Shown here: piece after piece, positions 8,704 through 17,566 of the stretch
Numbering within the stretch: position 1 is the first letter of the stretch
How the letters are laid out: each line of letters opens with the position of its first letter
Assembly (NCBI GenBank): GCA_963843595.1
Contig: CAWJLG010000005.1
Span: forward strand, 1-64,000
Source: CAIWHR01 sp963843595
GTDB taxonomy: Bacteria > Pseudomonadota > Gammaproteobacteria > Burkholderiales > Casimicrobiaceae
Reading direction: 5' to 3'
Length of the DNA stretch: 64,000 nucleotides
Notes under the pieces: model-generated
Seen by the model: the letters and a program-made list of their open reading frames with translations, nothing else
The model's database searches: none
Told to the model about the DNA's origin: nothing
Translations under genes and position numbers: made by a program

Positions 8704-9483
8704 ATGAATGCAGGCAAGATCATCGATGTCAGGGGCACCAAGCTTGGTGGCGAAACGCCGCTCATCTGCTCGCCGCTGGTCGGCAGGACCCGGGAGCGGT
8801 TGCTCGCGGAGACCGCGAACGTCGTCGCGAAGAAGCCCGACGTCATCGAATGGCGGGTCGACTATTTCGAGGGCATCGGCGACACGCAGGCGGTGCTCGA
8901 CACCGGGCGCGCGATGCGCGCGGTGGTGGGCAACGCGCCGATCATCTTCACGCGCCGTTCGATCAGGGAAGGCGGGGAGCGGATTCCGATCGGCGACGAG
9001 GAGGTCGTTCGGCTCTACGACGCCGTCGCGGCGAGCCGGTTCGTCGATTTCATCGATTTCGAGATGGGCAACGATCCCGAGCACGTGCGTCGCGTCCGCG
9101 AGAGCACGCGGACGCACGAGACGCGGCTGATCCTCTCGTACCACAATTTCGGGTACACGCCGGGGCTCGATTTTCTCGTCCAGCGCTTCCTCGAAGCCGA
9201 GCGGCTGGGCGCGGACGTCGCCAAGGTCGCGGTGGTGCCGCGCGACCGCGCCGACGTGCTGACGCTGCTCGCGGCGACTTCGCAGGCGGACGCGAAGGGG
9301 AAGATTCCGCTGATCAGCATGTCGATGGGACCGCTGGGGGCGGTGACGCGGATGGTCGGCGGTCTGTTCGGCTCGTCGCTCTCCTTCGCGGTGGGCGAGG
9401 GCAGTTCGGCGCCCGGCCAGATGCCGATCGCCGACCTCAACACCGTCTATGACGTCATCAAGCGTGCACGCGGCGGGCGCTGA
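8704..9483 (+). CDS. aroD: type I 3-dehydroquinate dehydratase
   Basis: Converts 3-dehydroquinate to 3-dehydroshikimate by the Schiff-base (class I) mechanism. 259 residues, the normal length. The active site is complete: EWRVD (E49, R51), the catalytic histidine in SYHNF (H147) and the Schiff-base lysine in VAKVAVVP (K174). ATG 8704 is chosen over an in-frame GTG at 8692 because GGAG lies at proper spacing. Its place between a LIV transporter and catabolic genes suggests quinate/shikimate breakdown rather than aromatic amino-acid synthesis. A class II enzyme for the same reaction is at 26808. Confidence 0.93.
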   Translation: MNAGKIIDVRGTKLGGETPLICSPLVGRTRERLLAETANVVAKKPDVIEWRVDYFEGIGDTQAVLDTGRAMRAVVGNAPIIFTRRSIREGGERIPIGDEEVVRLYDAVAASRFVDFIDFEMGNDPEHVRRVRESTRTHETRLILSYHNFGYTPGLDFLVQRFLEAERLGADVAKVAVVPRDRADVLTLLAATSQADAKGKIPLISMSMGPLGAVTRMVGGLFGSSLSFAVGEGSSAPGQMPIADLNTVYDVIKRARGGR

Positions 9484-9528
9484 GCGCGGCGCCGCACGCG
9501 TCGGGCACCGGGCCGGAAGACGTCGGAT

Positions 9529-10567
9529 ATGAAGAGGATCCGCTGGGGCGTCCTGGGGGCGGCGTCGATCGCGACGACGCGCACGATTCCGGCCATGGCG
9601 CAGGCCCCGAGCGCGACGCTGACGGCGCTGGCCTCGCGCGACGCCGCCCGGGCAAGGGAGGTCGCCGAGTCGTTCGGCATCCCGCGCGCCTTCGGTTCGT
9701 ACGAGGCGCTGCTTGCCGATCCGGACATCGACGTCGTCTACATTCCGCTGCCGAACAATCTTCACTTCGATTGGTGCGTCCGCGCGCTGGAAGCGGGCAA
9801 GCACGTGCTGTGCGAAAAGCCGCTCTGTCTCGTCGGTGCGCGAGATCGAGGAGCTGGCGACGGTGCGCGACCGCACCGGGCGGCACATCGAAGAGGCGTT
9901 CGTCTATCGCAACCATCCGCAATGGGCGCGGATCGGGGAGTTGCTTCGCGACGATGCGATCGGGCAGGTGCGTGCCGTTCAGGGGACGATGGCCAAGCAG
10001 TTCCTCGATCCCAACGACATTCGCAACAATCCGGCGCTGGGCGGCGGCGCGCTGTACGACCTCGGGTCGTACGTCACCAGCGCCTGCCGCACGGTCTTCG
10101 GCCGCGAGCCGTCGCGGGTCGTCGCGGCGATCGAGCGGGATCCGGTGTTCGGCATCGATCGCTTGACGACGGCGATCCTGGATTTCGGTGACGGGCACGC
10201 CAGTTTTACCGTGGCGTCGCAGTCGGGACCGTCCGGGTGGGGTTCGCATCAGCAACTCTCGGTGCTGGGTTCGCAGGGCTGGCTGCGCTGCGATTTTCCG
10301 TACGCCCAGGCGCGGCCGACCGCGTGCCACATCCATGTCGGCGACAGCAGCAGCGTCGGCGCCTTCGCGACGTCGACGCTCACCTTCGAGCCGGTGAACC
10401 AGTTCGCGCTGCAGATCGAGCGCTTCTCGCGACGGGTGGGCGGCGACGACGTGCCGAGCTGGCCGATCGAGGATGCGAAGGCGACGTTGCAGGTGATCGA
10501 GGCGCTGTTCGCGTCGGCCCGCAGCGGGCGGTGGGAGCCGGTCGATCGCCAGGCTTCAATCACGTAA
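9529..10567 (+). pseudogene. Gfo/Idh/MocA-family dehydrogenase, one frameshift
   Basis: NAD(P)-dependent dehydrogenase of the Gfo/Idh/MocA family, about 345 residues if repaired. The first part (from ATG 9529) has a Rossmann start, RIRWGVLGAASIA, and reaches CEKPL, the EKP motif. Near 9828-9838 one extra base shifts the frame; removing it gives KPLCSSVREIEELA and the rest continues to the stop at 10567. HIEEAFVYRNHPQW and GGGALYDLGSY are the usual second-domain landmarks. It belongs to the liv-aroD operon. No other lesion is seen, so it may well be functional in the organism. Confidence 0.85.
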
Positions 10568-10596
10568 TTCGATCGGATGCGTTCCACCGGGCTGAT

Positions 10597-10609
10597 CGTT
10601 GCATGGCCA
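10597..10609 (+). promoter_or_regulatory. degenerate copy of the CATTGCATGGACA box
   Basis: CGTTGCATGGCCA, 46 bases before the binding-protein gene at 10655, matches 11 of 13 bases of the box found at 24667 and 34001. The flanking TGATC and CAGC also partly agree. It could be a weaker site for the LysR protein encoded at 33037, but two mismatches in 13 bases could also be chance. Confidence 0.3.
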
Positions 10610-10654
10610 GCCCGGTTCCATCAGACCACGCTTCAACACGACAGGAGGACAACC

Positions 10655-11800
10655 ATGAACCGATTCGTCTCTCGCCTGGCCACGTTCGCGGTGGCGGCGA
10701 TGCCCGCGCTGGCGATGGCGCAAGCTGAGCCCATCAAGCTCGTCAACGTGATCGAGCTCTCCGGCGCGATCGCGACCGCCGGCACCAATTACAAGAACGG
10801 TGTCGAGCTCGCTGTCAAGGAGATCAACGCGGCCGGCGGCGTGCTCGGGCGCAAGTTCGAAGTGACCACGCTCGACAACCAGAGCAACGCGGGTATCGCC
10901 AAGGCGCTCGCGCAGAAGGCCGTCGACATGGGTGCGTTCGCTGTCATCGGCCCCACGCTTTCCGGCGCGATGGTCGTCAGCATGAGCGAGACGCGCAAGG
11001 CCGAAATCCCGAACTTCACCGGCGCCGCGGCGGCGTCGATCACACAGCAGGGCAACCCCTACGTGATCCGCACCAATACGACGCAGAAGGCGTCGATGCC
11101 GAAGGTCGCCCGCTACATCAAGAATGAGCTCAAGGCGCAGTCGGTCGACATCATCTGGGTCAACACCGACTTCGGCAAGGGGGGACGTGACGAGTTCATC
11201 GCGGCCGCGCAGCAACTGGGCCTCAAGGTCGGTGCCGACATTTCGACGGACCAGAACCAGGTCGACTTCTCGAGCGCCGTGCTCAAGGCCAAGCAATCCG
11301 GTTCCGACGTGCTGTTCGCCTACACCAACGAGGAGGAATCGGCGCGACTCGCGCGCGAGCTGCGCAAGCAGGGTTACGCCAAGCCGATCGTCGGCGAAGC
11401 GACGATTGTCAGTCAGAAGGCGATCGAGCTTGCCGGCGACGCCGCCAACGGCATCCGCGGCCACGTGGCCCTGACCGTGGACGCACCCACGCCAGCGATG
11501 AAGGCGTTCGACGAGAAGTTCCAGCGCGAGTACAAGTACAAATCGGACCACAACGGGATCCAGGGCTACATGGTGCCGTACATCATCAAGACGGTGAGCG
11601 AGCGCATCGGCAAGATCGACCCGAAGGCGTTTGCCGCGGCCGTGAAGGATGTCCCGCTGTATGTGAAGGATGTGCCGGGACTGCTGGTCGACATGAAGTT
11701 CGACAAGAACGGCGACCCGGATCGCGTGAGCTACATCGTCGAGATCAAGAACGGCAAGCAGGTGGTGCTGGAGACGCTGCCGCCCCTCGCGCCGTTCTGA
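10655..11800 (+). CDS. LIV-type ABC transporter substrate-binding protein
   Basis: Periplasmic binding protein of the LivJ/LivK-like (Peripla_BP_6) class, 381 residues. A Sec signal peptide is clear: MNRFVSR, a hydrophobic core, then cleavage at AMAQA. The start ATG 10655 has AGGAGG upstream. The family block NGVELAVKEINAAGGVLGRK follows at residues about 50-69. It sits in the operon of livHMGF and is its natural partner. A paralogue at 24798 (same length, shared QQGNPYV and ELAGDAANG) has no permease of its own. The enzymes around both suggest an organic acid ligand rather than leucine. Confidence 0.92.
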   Translation: MNRFVSRLATFAVAAMPALAMAQAEPIKLVNVIELSGAIATAGTNYKNGVELAVKEINAAGGVLGRKFEVTTLDNQSNAGIAKALAQKAVDMGAFAVIGPTLSGAMVVSMSETRKAEIPNFTGAAAASITQQGNPYVIRTNTTQKASMPKVARYIKNELKAQSVDIIWVNTDFGKGGRDEFIAAAQQLGLKVGADISTDQNQVDFSSAVLKAKQSGSDVLFAYTNEEESARLARELRKQGYAKPIVGEATIVSQKAIELAGDAANGIRGHVALTVDAPTPAMKAFDEKFQREYKYKSDHNGIQGYMVPYIIKTVSERIGKIDPKAFAAAVKDVPLYVKDVPGLLVDMKFDKNGDPDRVSYIVEIKNGKQVVLETLPPLAPF

Positions 11801-11807
11801 CGCGTTG

Positions 11808-11841
11808 CGTGCCGCGGCCGTCCCCGGCCAGCCGCGGCGCG
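11808..11841 (+). other. stem-loop after LIV binding-protein gene
   Basis: Arms 11808-11818 and 11831-11841 pair over 11 bases with one G-T wobble, containing GCCGCGGC twice. It lies eight bases after the binding-protein stop, without a T-run. As with the dctP stem-loops at 1091 and 18571, it may protect or partly terminate the abundant binding-protein mRNA. Confidence 0.5.
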
Positions 11842-11845
11842 GGCC

Positions 11846-13165
11846 TTGATCTCGCGTAGCTCGTTCGTGTCCGTCGACGGTTCGGTTGTCGTCCGGCGCC
11901 GCAGCTCGGGCGACAAGCTCACGGTTGCCTGCGACGTGTGCGTCGTCGGCTCGGGCGCGGCGGGCGCGTCGGCGGCGATCGAGGCGGCCCGCCTCGGGCG
12001 GCGGGTCGTGCTGCTGGACGGAGCGCCGGCGGTCGGCGGGCAGGCGACCGGCGCGATCATCGACACGTTCTGCGGCTTCTACTCGAACGGCCCGAAGCCG
12101 GAGCTTCTCACGTTCGGCATCGCCGAGGAGATCGTCCGCGACTTGACGCGCACGGACAGCATGGCGCGCATCGAGGGCCGGCGGAACACCCTCATCCTCT
12201 ACTATCGGCACACCGCGCTGCAGCGGTGGCTCGAGGATGCGCTGGTGCAGGCCGGCGTGACGTTGATCACCGGCGCGCTGCTCGCCCGTGCCGAGCTCGA
12301 CGGCGCCCGCATCGCGGGAGTGACGGCGATGACCCGCTATGGCGAGGTCGAGGTCCAGGCCCATGCCTATGTCGATGCCTCGGGCGATGCGGCGCTGGCC
12401 TGGTGCGCCGGGCTCTCCGTGCACGAGCCCGCGACGGAGAAGGTCTACGGCTCGCAGAACGGGATCGTGCGCGGCGTCGACGTCGATGCGCTGGCTCGGG
12501 CGGGCGGGCCCGAGGCGGTCCGGCGCCGCGTCGGCGAGAAGGGCGCGGTGTACGGCCTCGAGCGCAAGGACGCGTTCCTCTACGTCCTTCCGGGATCCGA
12601 CCAGGTCCTCGTCAGCATGACGCACATCGCGACGCCGCTCGACCCGATCGGCGCCGCGCAGATGGTCATCGACGGCCATCGCCATTTCGACCGCGCGTTC
12701 GCGTTCCTGCAGGCCGAGTTTCCCGACGCGTTCGGCGCCGCGACCATCGACCGCTACGGACAGCCCGGCGTGCGCCAGACGCGCTGGATCAAGGGCCTGT
12801 ATCAGCTCACCGCGGACGACGTGCGCAACGGCGTGCGCTTCGACGACCGGGTGGCGCGCTGCGCGTGGGGGATCGAGCTGCACAACAGCCCGGGCGAAGT
12901 CCATTGGGAAGGCTTCGGGGACGGGCACGTCCACTACGTGCCGTATCGCAGCATGGTGCACGCCGAGGCCGACAACCTGCTGGCGGCGGGCCGCTGCATC
13001 GACGCCGACGTGCTGGCGCTCGCCTCGGTCCGGGTGATGGGGCCGTGCATCGCGATGGGGGCCGCGGCGGCCCATGCGGTCGATCTCGCGGGCGAGGCAC
13101 CGCTGCGCGATGTCGACATCGGTGCGTTGCGCCGGCGCCTCGCGCGGAACTTAGGCGAGGACTGA
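11846..13165 (+). CDS. FAD-dependent oxidoreductase
   Basis: Flavoprotein of about 430 residues with an N-terminal FAD-binding fold (CVVGSGAAGASAAIEAARLG, residues about 32-51, then VVLLDGAPAVGGQATG). A second conserved block, YVDASGDAALAWCAG, and the C-terminal LLAAGRCIDAD..ALASVRVMGPC are typical of the FAD_oxidored (PF12831-like) family. The start is TTG 11846 or, equally plausible, GTG 11867; no strong ribosome site separates them. Last gene of the liv-aroD operon, 45 bases after the binding protein. The family includes enzymes oxidising or dehydrating carbocyclic acids, but the substrate here is unknown. Confidence 0.85.
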   Translation: MISRSSFVSVDGSVVVRRRSSGDKLTVACDVCVVGSGAAGASAAIEAARLGRRVVLLDGAPAVGGQATGAIIDTFCGFYSNGPKPELLTFGIAEEIVRDLTRTDSMARIEGRRNTLILYYRHTALQRWLEDALVQAGVTLITGALLARAELDGARIAGVTAMTRYGEVEVQAHAYVDASGDAALAWCAGLSVHEPATEKVYGSQNGIVRGVDVDALARAGGPEAVRRRVGEKGAVYGLERKDAFLYVLPGSDQVLVSMTHIATPLDPIGAAQMVIDGHRHFDRAFAFLQAEFPDAFGAATIDRYGQPGVRQTRWIKGLYQLTADDVRNGVRFDDRVARCAWGIELHNSPGEVHWEGFGDGHVHYVPYRSMVHAEADNLLAAGRCIDADVLALASVRVMGPCIAMGAAAAHAVDLAGEAPLRDVDIGALRRRLARNLGED

Positions 13166-13607
13166 AGGCGCGCCCATAGCCACGGCGATCGACGATCTGT
13201 TTCGCGTCCTTCTCTCGTATCGCGTGATGGCTGTCACCCATCGTGACTTGATCTGGCAGCCAGTGCCCGATCGTCATTGCTCCCGGGCCGGCCGAAATCG
13301 GCCGGGGCAGTGCGGATAAACCGATGCGAGACGCGCTCGGGGAGGGCCTTTAACGCTCTGTATGTCGACGATCGGGCGCAAAGCGGAGGGGTAGGCCCCC
13401 GAGAGATTTCAACTTGAGTTTTTACACAGCCTCGGCCGGGAGCAGTTGCCGGACCACTAATGACCGATAGCAGAGCTTCCACGCTCCGCTCGGCGTCGCT
13501 AGTCACCCAGCCAGCGCTGCATCAATCGTGCGCTGTGGCCGCTCGATCGGACATGGTCGAGCTCTTTCGCGTGCGCGGCAGAGCCGGGCCAAGATGGGGG
13601 CTTTCGG
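13166..13607. other. 442-base gap without a recognisable gene
   Basis: No convincing coding sequence. The only clear structure is a palindrome at 13288-13305 (CCGGCCGA, two bases, TCGGCCGG). It lies between the plus-strand FAD oxidoreductase and the end of a minus-strand gene, so it could act as a two-way terminator. The stretch 13380-13520 has a base composition less regular than its neighbours and may be degraded mobile DNA, but I could not identify a family. Confidence 0.4.
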
Positions 13608-14306
13608 TCACGGGGCTGCGCGGATATCGGCGGCCGACAACGCATAAGATTGCCGGTACAGGCGGGAGCCGTATTCGGTCGGGGCGGCGCCGTGCGCGGC
13701 GAAGCGCTCCGGCGCGAGCTCATCCCGAGCGAGCGCAGCGACGGCAGCCTCGTCGTATCCGGTCACGAACAGTGCGGAGTGCACCGTCCCGTCACGACCA
13801 CGGATCTCCTGTTCCTGCGTCATCGTCGCGGCCAGCGCGTTGCGAAAGAGTTGGCAACTCGCGAACCCCGGGCGCGCCGCGAGTCCGGGCAGAATCTCGT
13901 CGGCAAGCCATCGGTCGAGCTCGCCCGATTGCCCATCGGCGGGGGCGAAGCGGATGACGAGCGCCGTGCTGCCCATGCCGCATCCGCTGCTCGCCTCGAC
14001 CCTGCACAGCGTCCTACGCATGCCGCTGTACTTGCGCATCATGTCCGACGTCCACGGCGTCGGGTGATCGAGCCGCTCGCGGTACGCCGCTGAATCGAGC
14101 ACTGCGAGGGCGGCCACCTCGTACAACACGCAGTAGTGGGCACCGGCATCGAGCCCGATCCAGCGGCTGCCGCGCAGGAAACCCGGGATGCCGAGCCGTT
14201 CGGGCATGTGCTCGTGCGTGTGCCAGTGATCGTGCTCCGCGACGGCCTCGGCTGCAATGTCGAAGAGGAGCAGCATCACCCCGCGTGCGTAGACAGTGGA
14301 CGTCAT
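13608..14306 (-). CDS. uncharacterised protein with two ferredoxin-like (EthD/stress-barrel-type) repeats
   Basis: 232 residues, not assigned to a named family. The two halves look like repeats: the first has WHTHEHMPERLGIPGFLRGSRW, and the second has DRWLADEILPGLAARPGFAS, each followed by a strand with LYEV.. or LFVTGYDE.. This E-(H/I)-(M/L)-P..PGF pattern suggests tandem dimeric alpha/beta-barrel domains like EthD or antibiotic-monooxygenase proteins. Its start overlaps the stop of the upstream GntR gene (ATGA), so the two are translated together. It may be a small oxygenase or isomerase accessory to the flavin oxidoreductase at 15086. Confidence 0.7.
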   Translation of the reverse strand: MTSTVYARGVMLLLFDIAAEAVAEHDHWHTHEHMPERLGIPGFLRGSRWIGLDAGAHYCVLYEVAALAVLDSAAYRERLDHPTPWTSDMMRKYSGMRRTLCRVEASSGCGMGSTALVIRFAPADGQSGELDRWLADEILPGLAARPGFASCQLFRNALAATMTQEQEIRGRDGTVHSALFVTGYDEAAVAALARDELAPERFAAHGAAPTEYGSRLYRQSYALSAADIRAAP

Positions 14307-15037
14307 GGCGATTCCTCCGCGGGCTCCCGGACGCGCTGGAGGCGGTAGCGGATCCGCATCCGCAAGACATGCTCCGCGAGGATGTCCTCCGCGCGCTCGA
14401 GGTCCCCCTTTGCAAAGGCGGAGATCAGGGCGCGGTGCTCGGCCAGCGCACTGTCGCGGACCTTGTCCGTCGCCAGCAGGTTGTGCGTGCGCAACGCCGC
14501 GACGCGGCCGGACATGAGGCGGTAGGCACCGATCAGATACTCGTTGGCGCTGTTCTCAGCGATCGCCTGGTGGAACGCCGTGTCCGCGCGCGCGACACCG
14601 AGGCGGTCGTCGGCGGCCTGTGCGCGTTCCATATCGCCGAGGGTCGCCCGCATCTGCCGGAGCGTCTCCTCCCGCCGGCGTGCGAAGCAGAACCGCAGCG
14701 CGGTCACCTCCATGATGCGCCGGAACTCGGCGAGCTCACCCACGTCCTCTTCCGAGGGCATGAAGACGAAGCTTCCGGACTGCGGCCGGATTTCGATGAG
14801 CCCCTGGGCCTGCAGTGCCGTCAGCGCTTCCCGCACCGGGGTGCGGCTGATCTTGAACGCCGCCGCGAGCTTCAACTCCGACAGCGCCTCGCCGAGCGGG
14901 AACCGGCCGTCGATGATCGCCTCGCGAATGCTGTCGGTGACCTGGATCGTGAGGGACCGAGCGGGCGGGGCTCCGCGGGCTGCCGGGGGCCGCTTCGGGA
15001 GCGATTTGCGCAGGGCGATGGCCGATTGCCTGGACAT
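14303..15037 (-). CDS. GntR-family transcriptional regulator (FCD/FadR subfamily)
   Basis: DNA-binding regulator, 244 residues. The winged helix-turn-helix occupies residues about 28-95, with the family signature FKISRTPVREALTALQAQGLI. The C-terminal all-helical FCD ligand domain (about 100-230) has the metal-site pattern DTAFHQAIAENSANEYL and ALAEHRALISAF. Such proteins usually bind organic acids. It lies 48 bases downstream of the flavin oxidoreductase in the same minus-strand operon. The mirror-image sites at 17167 and 17372, between this operon and the divergent TRAP operon, are its most likely targets, implying autoregulation. Confidence 0.92.
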   Translation of the reverse strand: MSRQSAIALRKSLPKRPPAARGAPPARSLTIQVTDSIREAIIDGRFPLGEALSELKLAAAFKISRTPVREALTALQAQGLIEIRPQSGSFVFMPSEEDVGELAEFRRIMEVTALRFCFARRREETLRQMRATLGDMERAQAADDRLGVARADTAFHQAIAENSANEYLIGAYRLMSGRVAALRTHNLLATDKVRDSALAEHRALISAFAKGDLERAEDILAEHVLRMRIRYRLQRVREPAEESP

Positions 15038-15085
15038 GATCTTTCAGTGCGTCCGCGTCGTGGCTGAAGCGTAACGGGGCCGAGG

Positions 15086-17023
15086 CTAGAGCCGATGCGC
15101 CAGCGCCGCCGCGTCGTGGATCGCCTCGAGAGCGGTGCGCGGCTGCGCGCAGTCACCGACAACGTACACGTCGAGCGACGGCGCACGCTCGTACAGTGCA
15201 TCGGCGACCGTAGAGGTGGGGAGCAGCATCTTGGTCGGAACCACGAGATCGATGTCGCTCTCGTCCCAGCGCTCGTTGCCGTTCCACAGTTGCGCCGAGT
15301 GTTCGCCCAGGGCCTCGACGGTCGTGCCCATGTGGATGGTCACGTTCGGTCGCTCTTCGAGTGCGCCGATCTGGAATCGGCGTGAGCGGGTGCCGATGTC
15401 GGTGACGAGCTCCTTGCCCGGTTCCACCAGTATCACTTCGGCGTCCCTTTCCGCGAGCACGCGTGCCACGCCCAAGCCGCGGATGTCGCCGCCGATCACG
15501 AGCGCCCGGCCGATCCCCGCGAGCGGCCGGCGCAGGATCTGATAGGCGTCGACGACGGGGCTGTCGAGAATGCCGGGAATGTTGGGCAGGCCGAGTTCCG
15601 AACCGGTCGCAACGATGACGATGTCGGGCTTCTCGGCCAGCACGCGGTCCGCGTCGGCCTCGACCCCGAGCTCGAGGCGCACGCCGGCACGCTCGACGCT
15701 GCCCGCAAGCCACGTCAGGTGCCCCGTGAGCTCCTCGCGTCCCGGAACGAGGCGGCTCAGCAGCATCTGCCCGCCCGGCTCGTCGTCGCGCTCGAACAAC
15801 GTCACGGTGTGGCCGCGCAGCGCGAGAATGCGGGCCGCTTCGAGGCCGGCCGGGCCGCCGCCGACGACCACGACGCGTTTTGGTGCCGCGGTCGAACGGA
15901 TCGCGTATTCGCGCTCGTGCCCGGTCGTCGTGTTGACGAGGCAGACGATCGGCAGGCCGCGCGAATGCATGTCGCTGCAGCCCTGGTTGCAGGCGATGCA
16001 GGTGCAGATTTCCGCCGTGCGGCCGGCGCGCGCCTTGGCGGGAAATTCCGGATCCGCGTGCAGCGCGCGGCCCAGCGTCACGAAGTCGCACGCCCCCGAC
16101 TCGATCAGGTGCTCCGCCACGCTCGGGTCGGTGATTCTGCCGGAGACGCTGACCGGGATATCGACGTGCTTGCGCACCTCGCGCGCCAGCGGCGCGAGCA
16201 CGCCCTGCGGCATCTCCATCGGCTGGGTGATCCACCAGTTGGTCTCGTACATGCCGGCGGAAACGTCGATGAGATCGACGCCCGCGGCGACGAGATGGGG
16301 CGCAAGCGCGCAAACGTCCGCGAGCGTGAGGCCGTTGTCCTGGTGTTCGTCGCCGCTGATGCGGTAGACGATCGGCAGTGTGCTCCCGGTCGCCTTGCGT
16401 ACCGCCGCGATGACCTCCAGCGGAAACCGCATGCGGCCGGCGAGGTCGCCGCCGTATTCATCGTTGCGCTTGTTGCACCAGGGCGACAGGAACTGGGCCA
16501 ACAGGTAACCGTGGGCGCTGTGTATGCCGATGAAGTCGCTGCGAGCTTCGGCGGCGCGGCGGGCGGCATCGCCGAAGCGTTCGACGATCTCGGCGATCTC
16601 GCCGCGGTCCAGCGCATGCGGGACGTAGCCGCCCGCGCCGGCATAGGGCACGGCCGAGGGCGCGCGGGACTCGAACCCGCTGACCCAGGGCTGTACGACG
16701 CGACCGCCGTAGTGGAGCTCGGGGCCGATGATGCCGCCTTCGCGGTGCACGGCAGCGACGAGCCGCGCGAAGTCGGGGAGGAGTTCGTCCTTGTAGAGCC
16801 CCATCTGCAGCGTCCGGCCCCTGCCGCGCGGGTCGACGTAGGTGGCCTCCGTGTATTGCAGCCCCACGCCACCGCGTGCACGTGCCACCATGTAATCGAT
16901 GTAGCGCTGCGTGACGCGGCCCTCGGCCGTGCAGTAGTTGCGCTCCATCGGCGACGCGATGATCCGGTTCTTCACCTCCAGGTTGCCGATCCGGCCGGGC
17001 TGGAAGAGGTGGGGGAAACGCAT
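15086..17023 (-). CDS. Fe-S flavin oxidoreductase of the 2,4-dienoyl-CoA reductase / old yellow enzyme family
   Basis: 645 residues with the full FadH-type plan. It has an FMN-binding TIM barrel (1-330, with HSAHGYLLAQFLSP at about 168-181), a [4Fe-4S] cluster (C342, C345, C349 and C361, spacing CX2CX3CX11C) and a C-terminal FAD/NAD part starting at VVVVGGGPAGLEAARILA (about 384). Relatives reduce dienoyl-CoA or demethylate small betaine-like and aromatic compounds. Start ATG 17023. First gene of the minus-strand operon with the GntR regulator, opposite a TRAP importer, so it probably acts on the imported compound or a product. The exact reaction cannot be assigned. Confidence 0.9.
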   Translation of the reverse strand: MRFPHLFQPGRIGNLEVKNRIIASPMERNYCTAEGRVTQRYIDYMVARARGGVGLQYTEATYVDPRGRGRTLQMGLYKDELLPDFARLVAAVHREGGIIGPELHYGGRVVQPWVSGFESRAPSAVPYAGAGGYVPHALDRGEIAEIVERFGDAARRAAEARSDFIGIHSAHGYLLAQFLSPWCNKRNDEYGGDLAGRMRFPLEVIAAVRKATGSTLPIVYRISGDEHQDNGLTLADVCALAPHLVAAGVDLIDVSAGMYETNWWITQPMEMPQGVLAPLAREVRKHVDIPVSVSGRITDPSVAEHLIESGACDFVTLGRALHADPEFPAKARAGRTAEICTCIACNQGCSDMHSRGLPIVCLVNTTTGHEREYAIRSTAAPKRVVVVGGGPAGLEAARILALRGHTVTLFERDDEPGGQMLLSRLVPGREELTGHLTWLAGSVERAGVRLELGVEADADRVLAEKPDIVIVATGSELGLPNIPGILDSPVVDAYQILRRPLAGIGRALVIGGDIRGLGVARVLAERDAEVILVEPGKELVTDIGTRSRRFQIGALEERPNVTIHMGTTVEALGEHSAQLWNGNERWDESDIDLVVPTKMLLPTSTVADALYERAPSLDVYVVGDCAQPRTALEAIHDAAALAHRL

Positions 17024-17166
17024 GACGGATGCTCCTGGCGGGCGGACGCCCCGCTGCCGACTCGCAGCCGCGGGAGACGGTGTCGCCGACGATTCGATGG
17101 TTCACTGAGGAACACGAGCAGTTGCGAAGCGTCGGAAGAACCGGTGCCCCACTGGGGCTCGATCCA

Positions 17167-17207
17167 AACTGGTACTTCAGTTGACCGGATTGCCCCGGCA
17201 TTGTCAA
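17167..17207 (-). promoter_or_regulatory. minus-strand promoter with overlapping operator (copy 1)
   Basis: Reading on the minus strand: -35 TTGACA (17202-17207), a 17-base spacer, then TCAACT as a poor -10 (17179-17184), running into the box 17167-17191. The box, AACTGGTAC followed by TTCAGTTGACCGG, matches the copy at 17372-17396 at 24 of 25 positions in inverted orientation. Its GGT and ACC half-sites, ten bases apart, resemble FadR-type GntR operators. Likely drives 15086-17023 and the regulator gene, repressed by the GntR protein. Confidence 0.7.
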
Positions 17208-17355
17208 GTAGTCACCAACGCAGGCGGGCTGCCTCCGGATGGGCTGTGCTCGAGGTCCACAGGGCCTTTCTCCCGTCATTCTCTGAGGCGTCGGCATGTT
17301 GCGTCGCAGCATCGTGGCGATGGATCGCAGCGCCAGCCGCGCCGGGCCGAGCCTG

Positions 17356-17396
17356 TTGACAAGACCGGGCAAATCCGGTCAACTGAGGTACCAGTT
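17356..17396 (+). promoter_or_regulatory. plus-strand promoter with overlapping operator (copy 2)
   Basis: -35 TTGACA (17356-17361), exactly 17 bases, then TCAACT (17379-17384) within the 25-base box 17372-17396. Element order, spacing and sequence mirror copy 1. It should drive the TRAP operon starting at 17567. The box covers the -10 and start-site region, a position expected for repression. Confidence 0.7.
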
Positions 17397-17566
17397 GCAA
17401 TCCAAGTCCCGCAAGCGGGCGATTTCGGCGAGCTTCCGGGGCAGGTGCGGGAAACCGGCGCCGGGGGTGGGCGGAGCCTGCCTGCAGTGGCACCCGTTCT
17501 CGCCGACCCGGACGTCTGCGCTGCTCGTTTCAAATACTGTCCCGCCACTTTCCAAGGAGGAAGACC

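Larger units (their letters stand above)
17024..17566. promoter_or_regulatory. divergent control region between flavin oxidoreductase and TRAP operons
   Basis: 543 bases without a gene. It contains two mirror-image promoter/operator copies (17167-17207 and 17356-17396) listed separately. The 148 bases between them show no clear structure. The inferred start sites would give untranslated leaders of roughly 150 and 175 bases toward the minus- and plus-strand operons. Confidence 0.7.

Noticed and set aside
7732..9888. Long minus-strand open frame over livF and aroD
   Set aside because: Composition is typical of antisense shadows and the opposite-strand genes carry complete catalytic motifs.
10556..13075. 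Very long open frame on the minus strand (over 800 codons)
   Set aside because: It is an antisense shadow of the binding-protein and FAD-oxidoreductase genes, Arg/His/Asp-rich with no recognisable motif, as commonly produced by high-GC codon bias.
11846..13165. Assigning the FAD oxidoreductase to a specific substrate (for example dehydroquinate or fumarate)
   Set aside because: Only generic flavin-fold motifs are visible, so a specific reaction would be a guess.
16655..16690. tRNA T-arm-like sequence (GGACTCGAACCC)
   Set aside because: No acceptor or anticodon arm can be formed around it, and it lies within the coding sequence of the flavin oxidoreductase.
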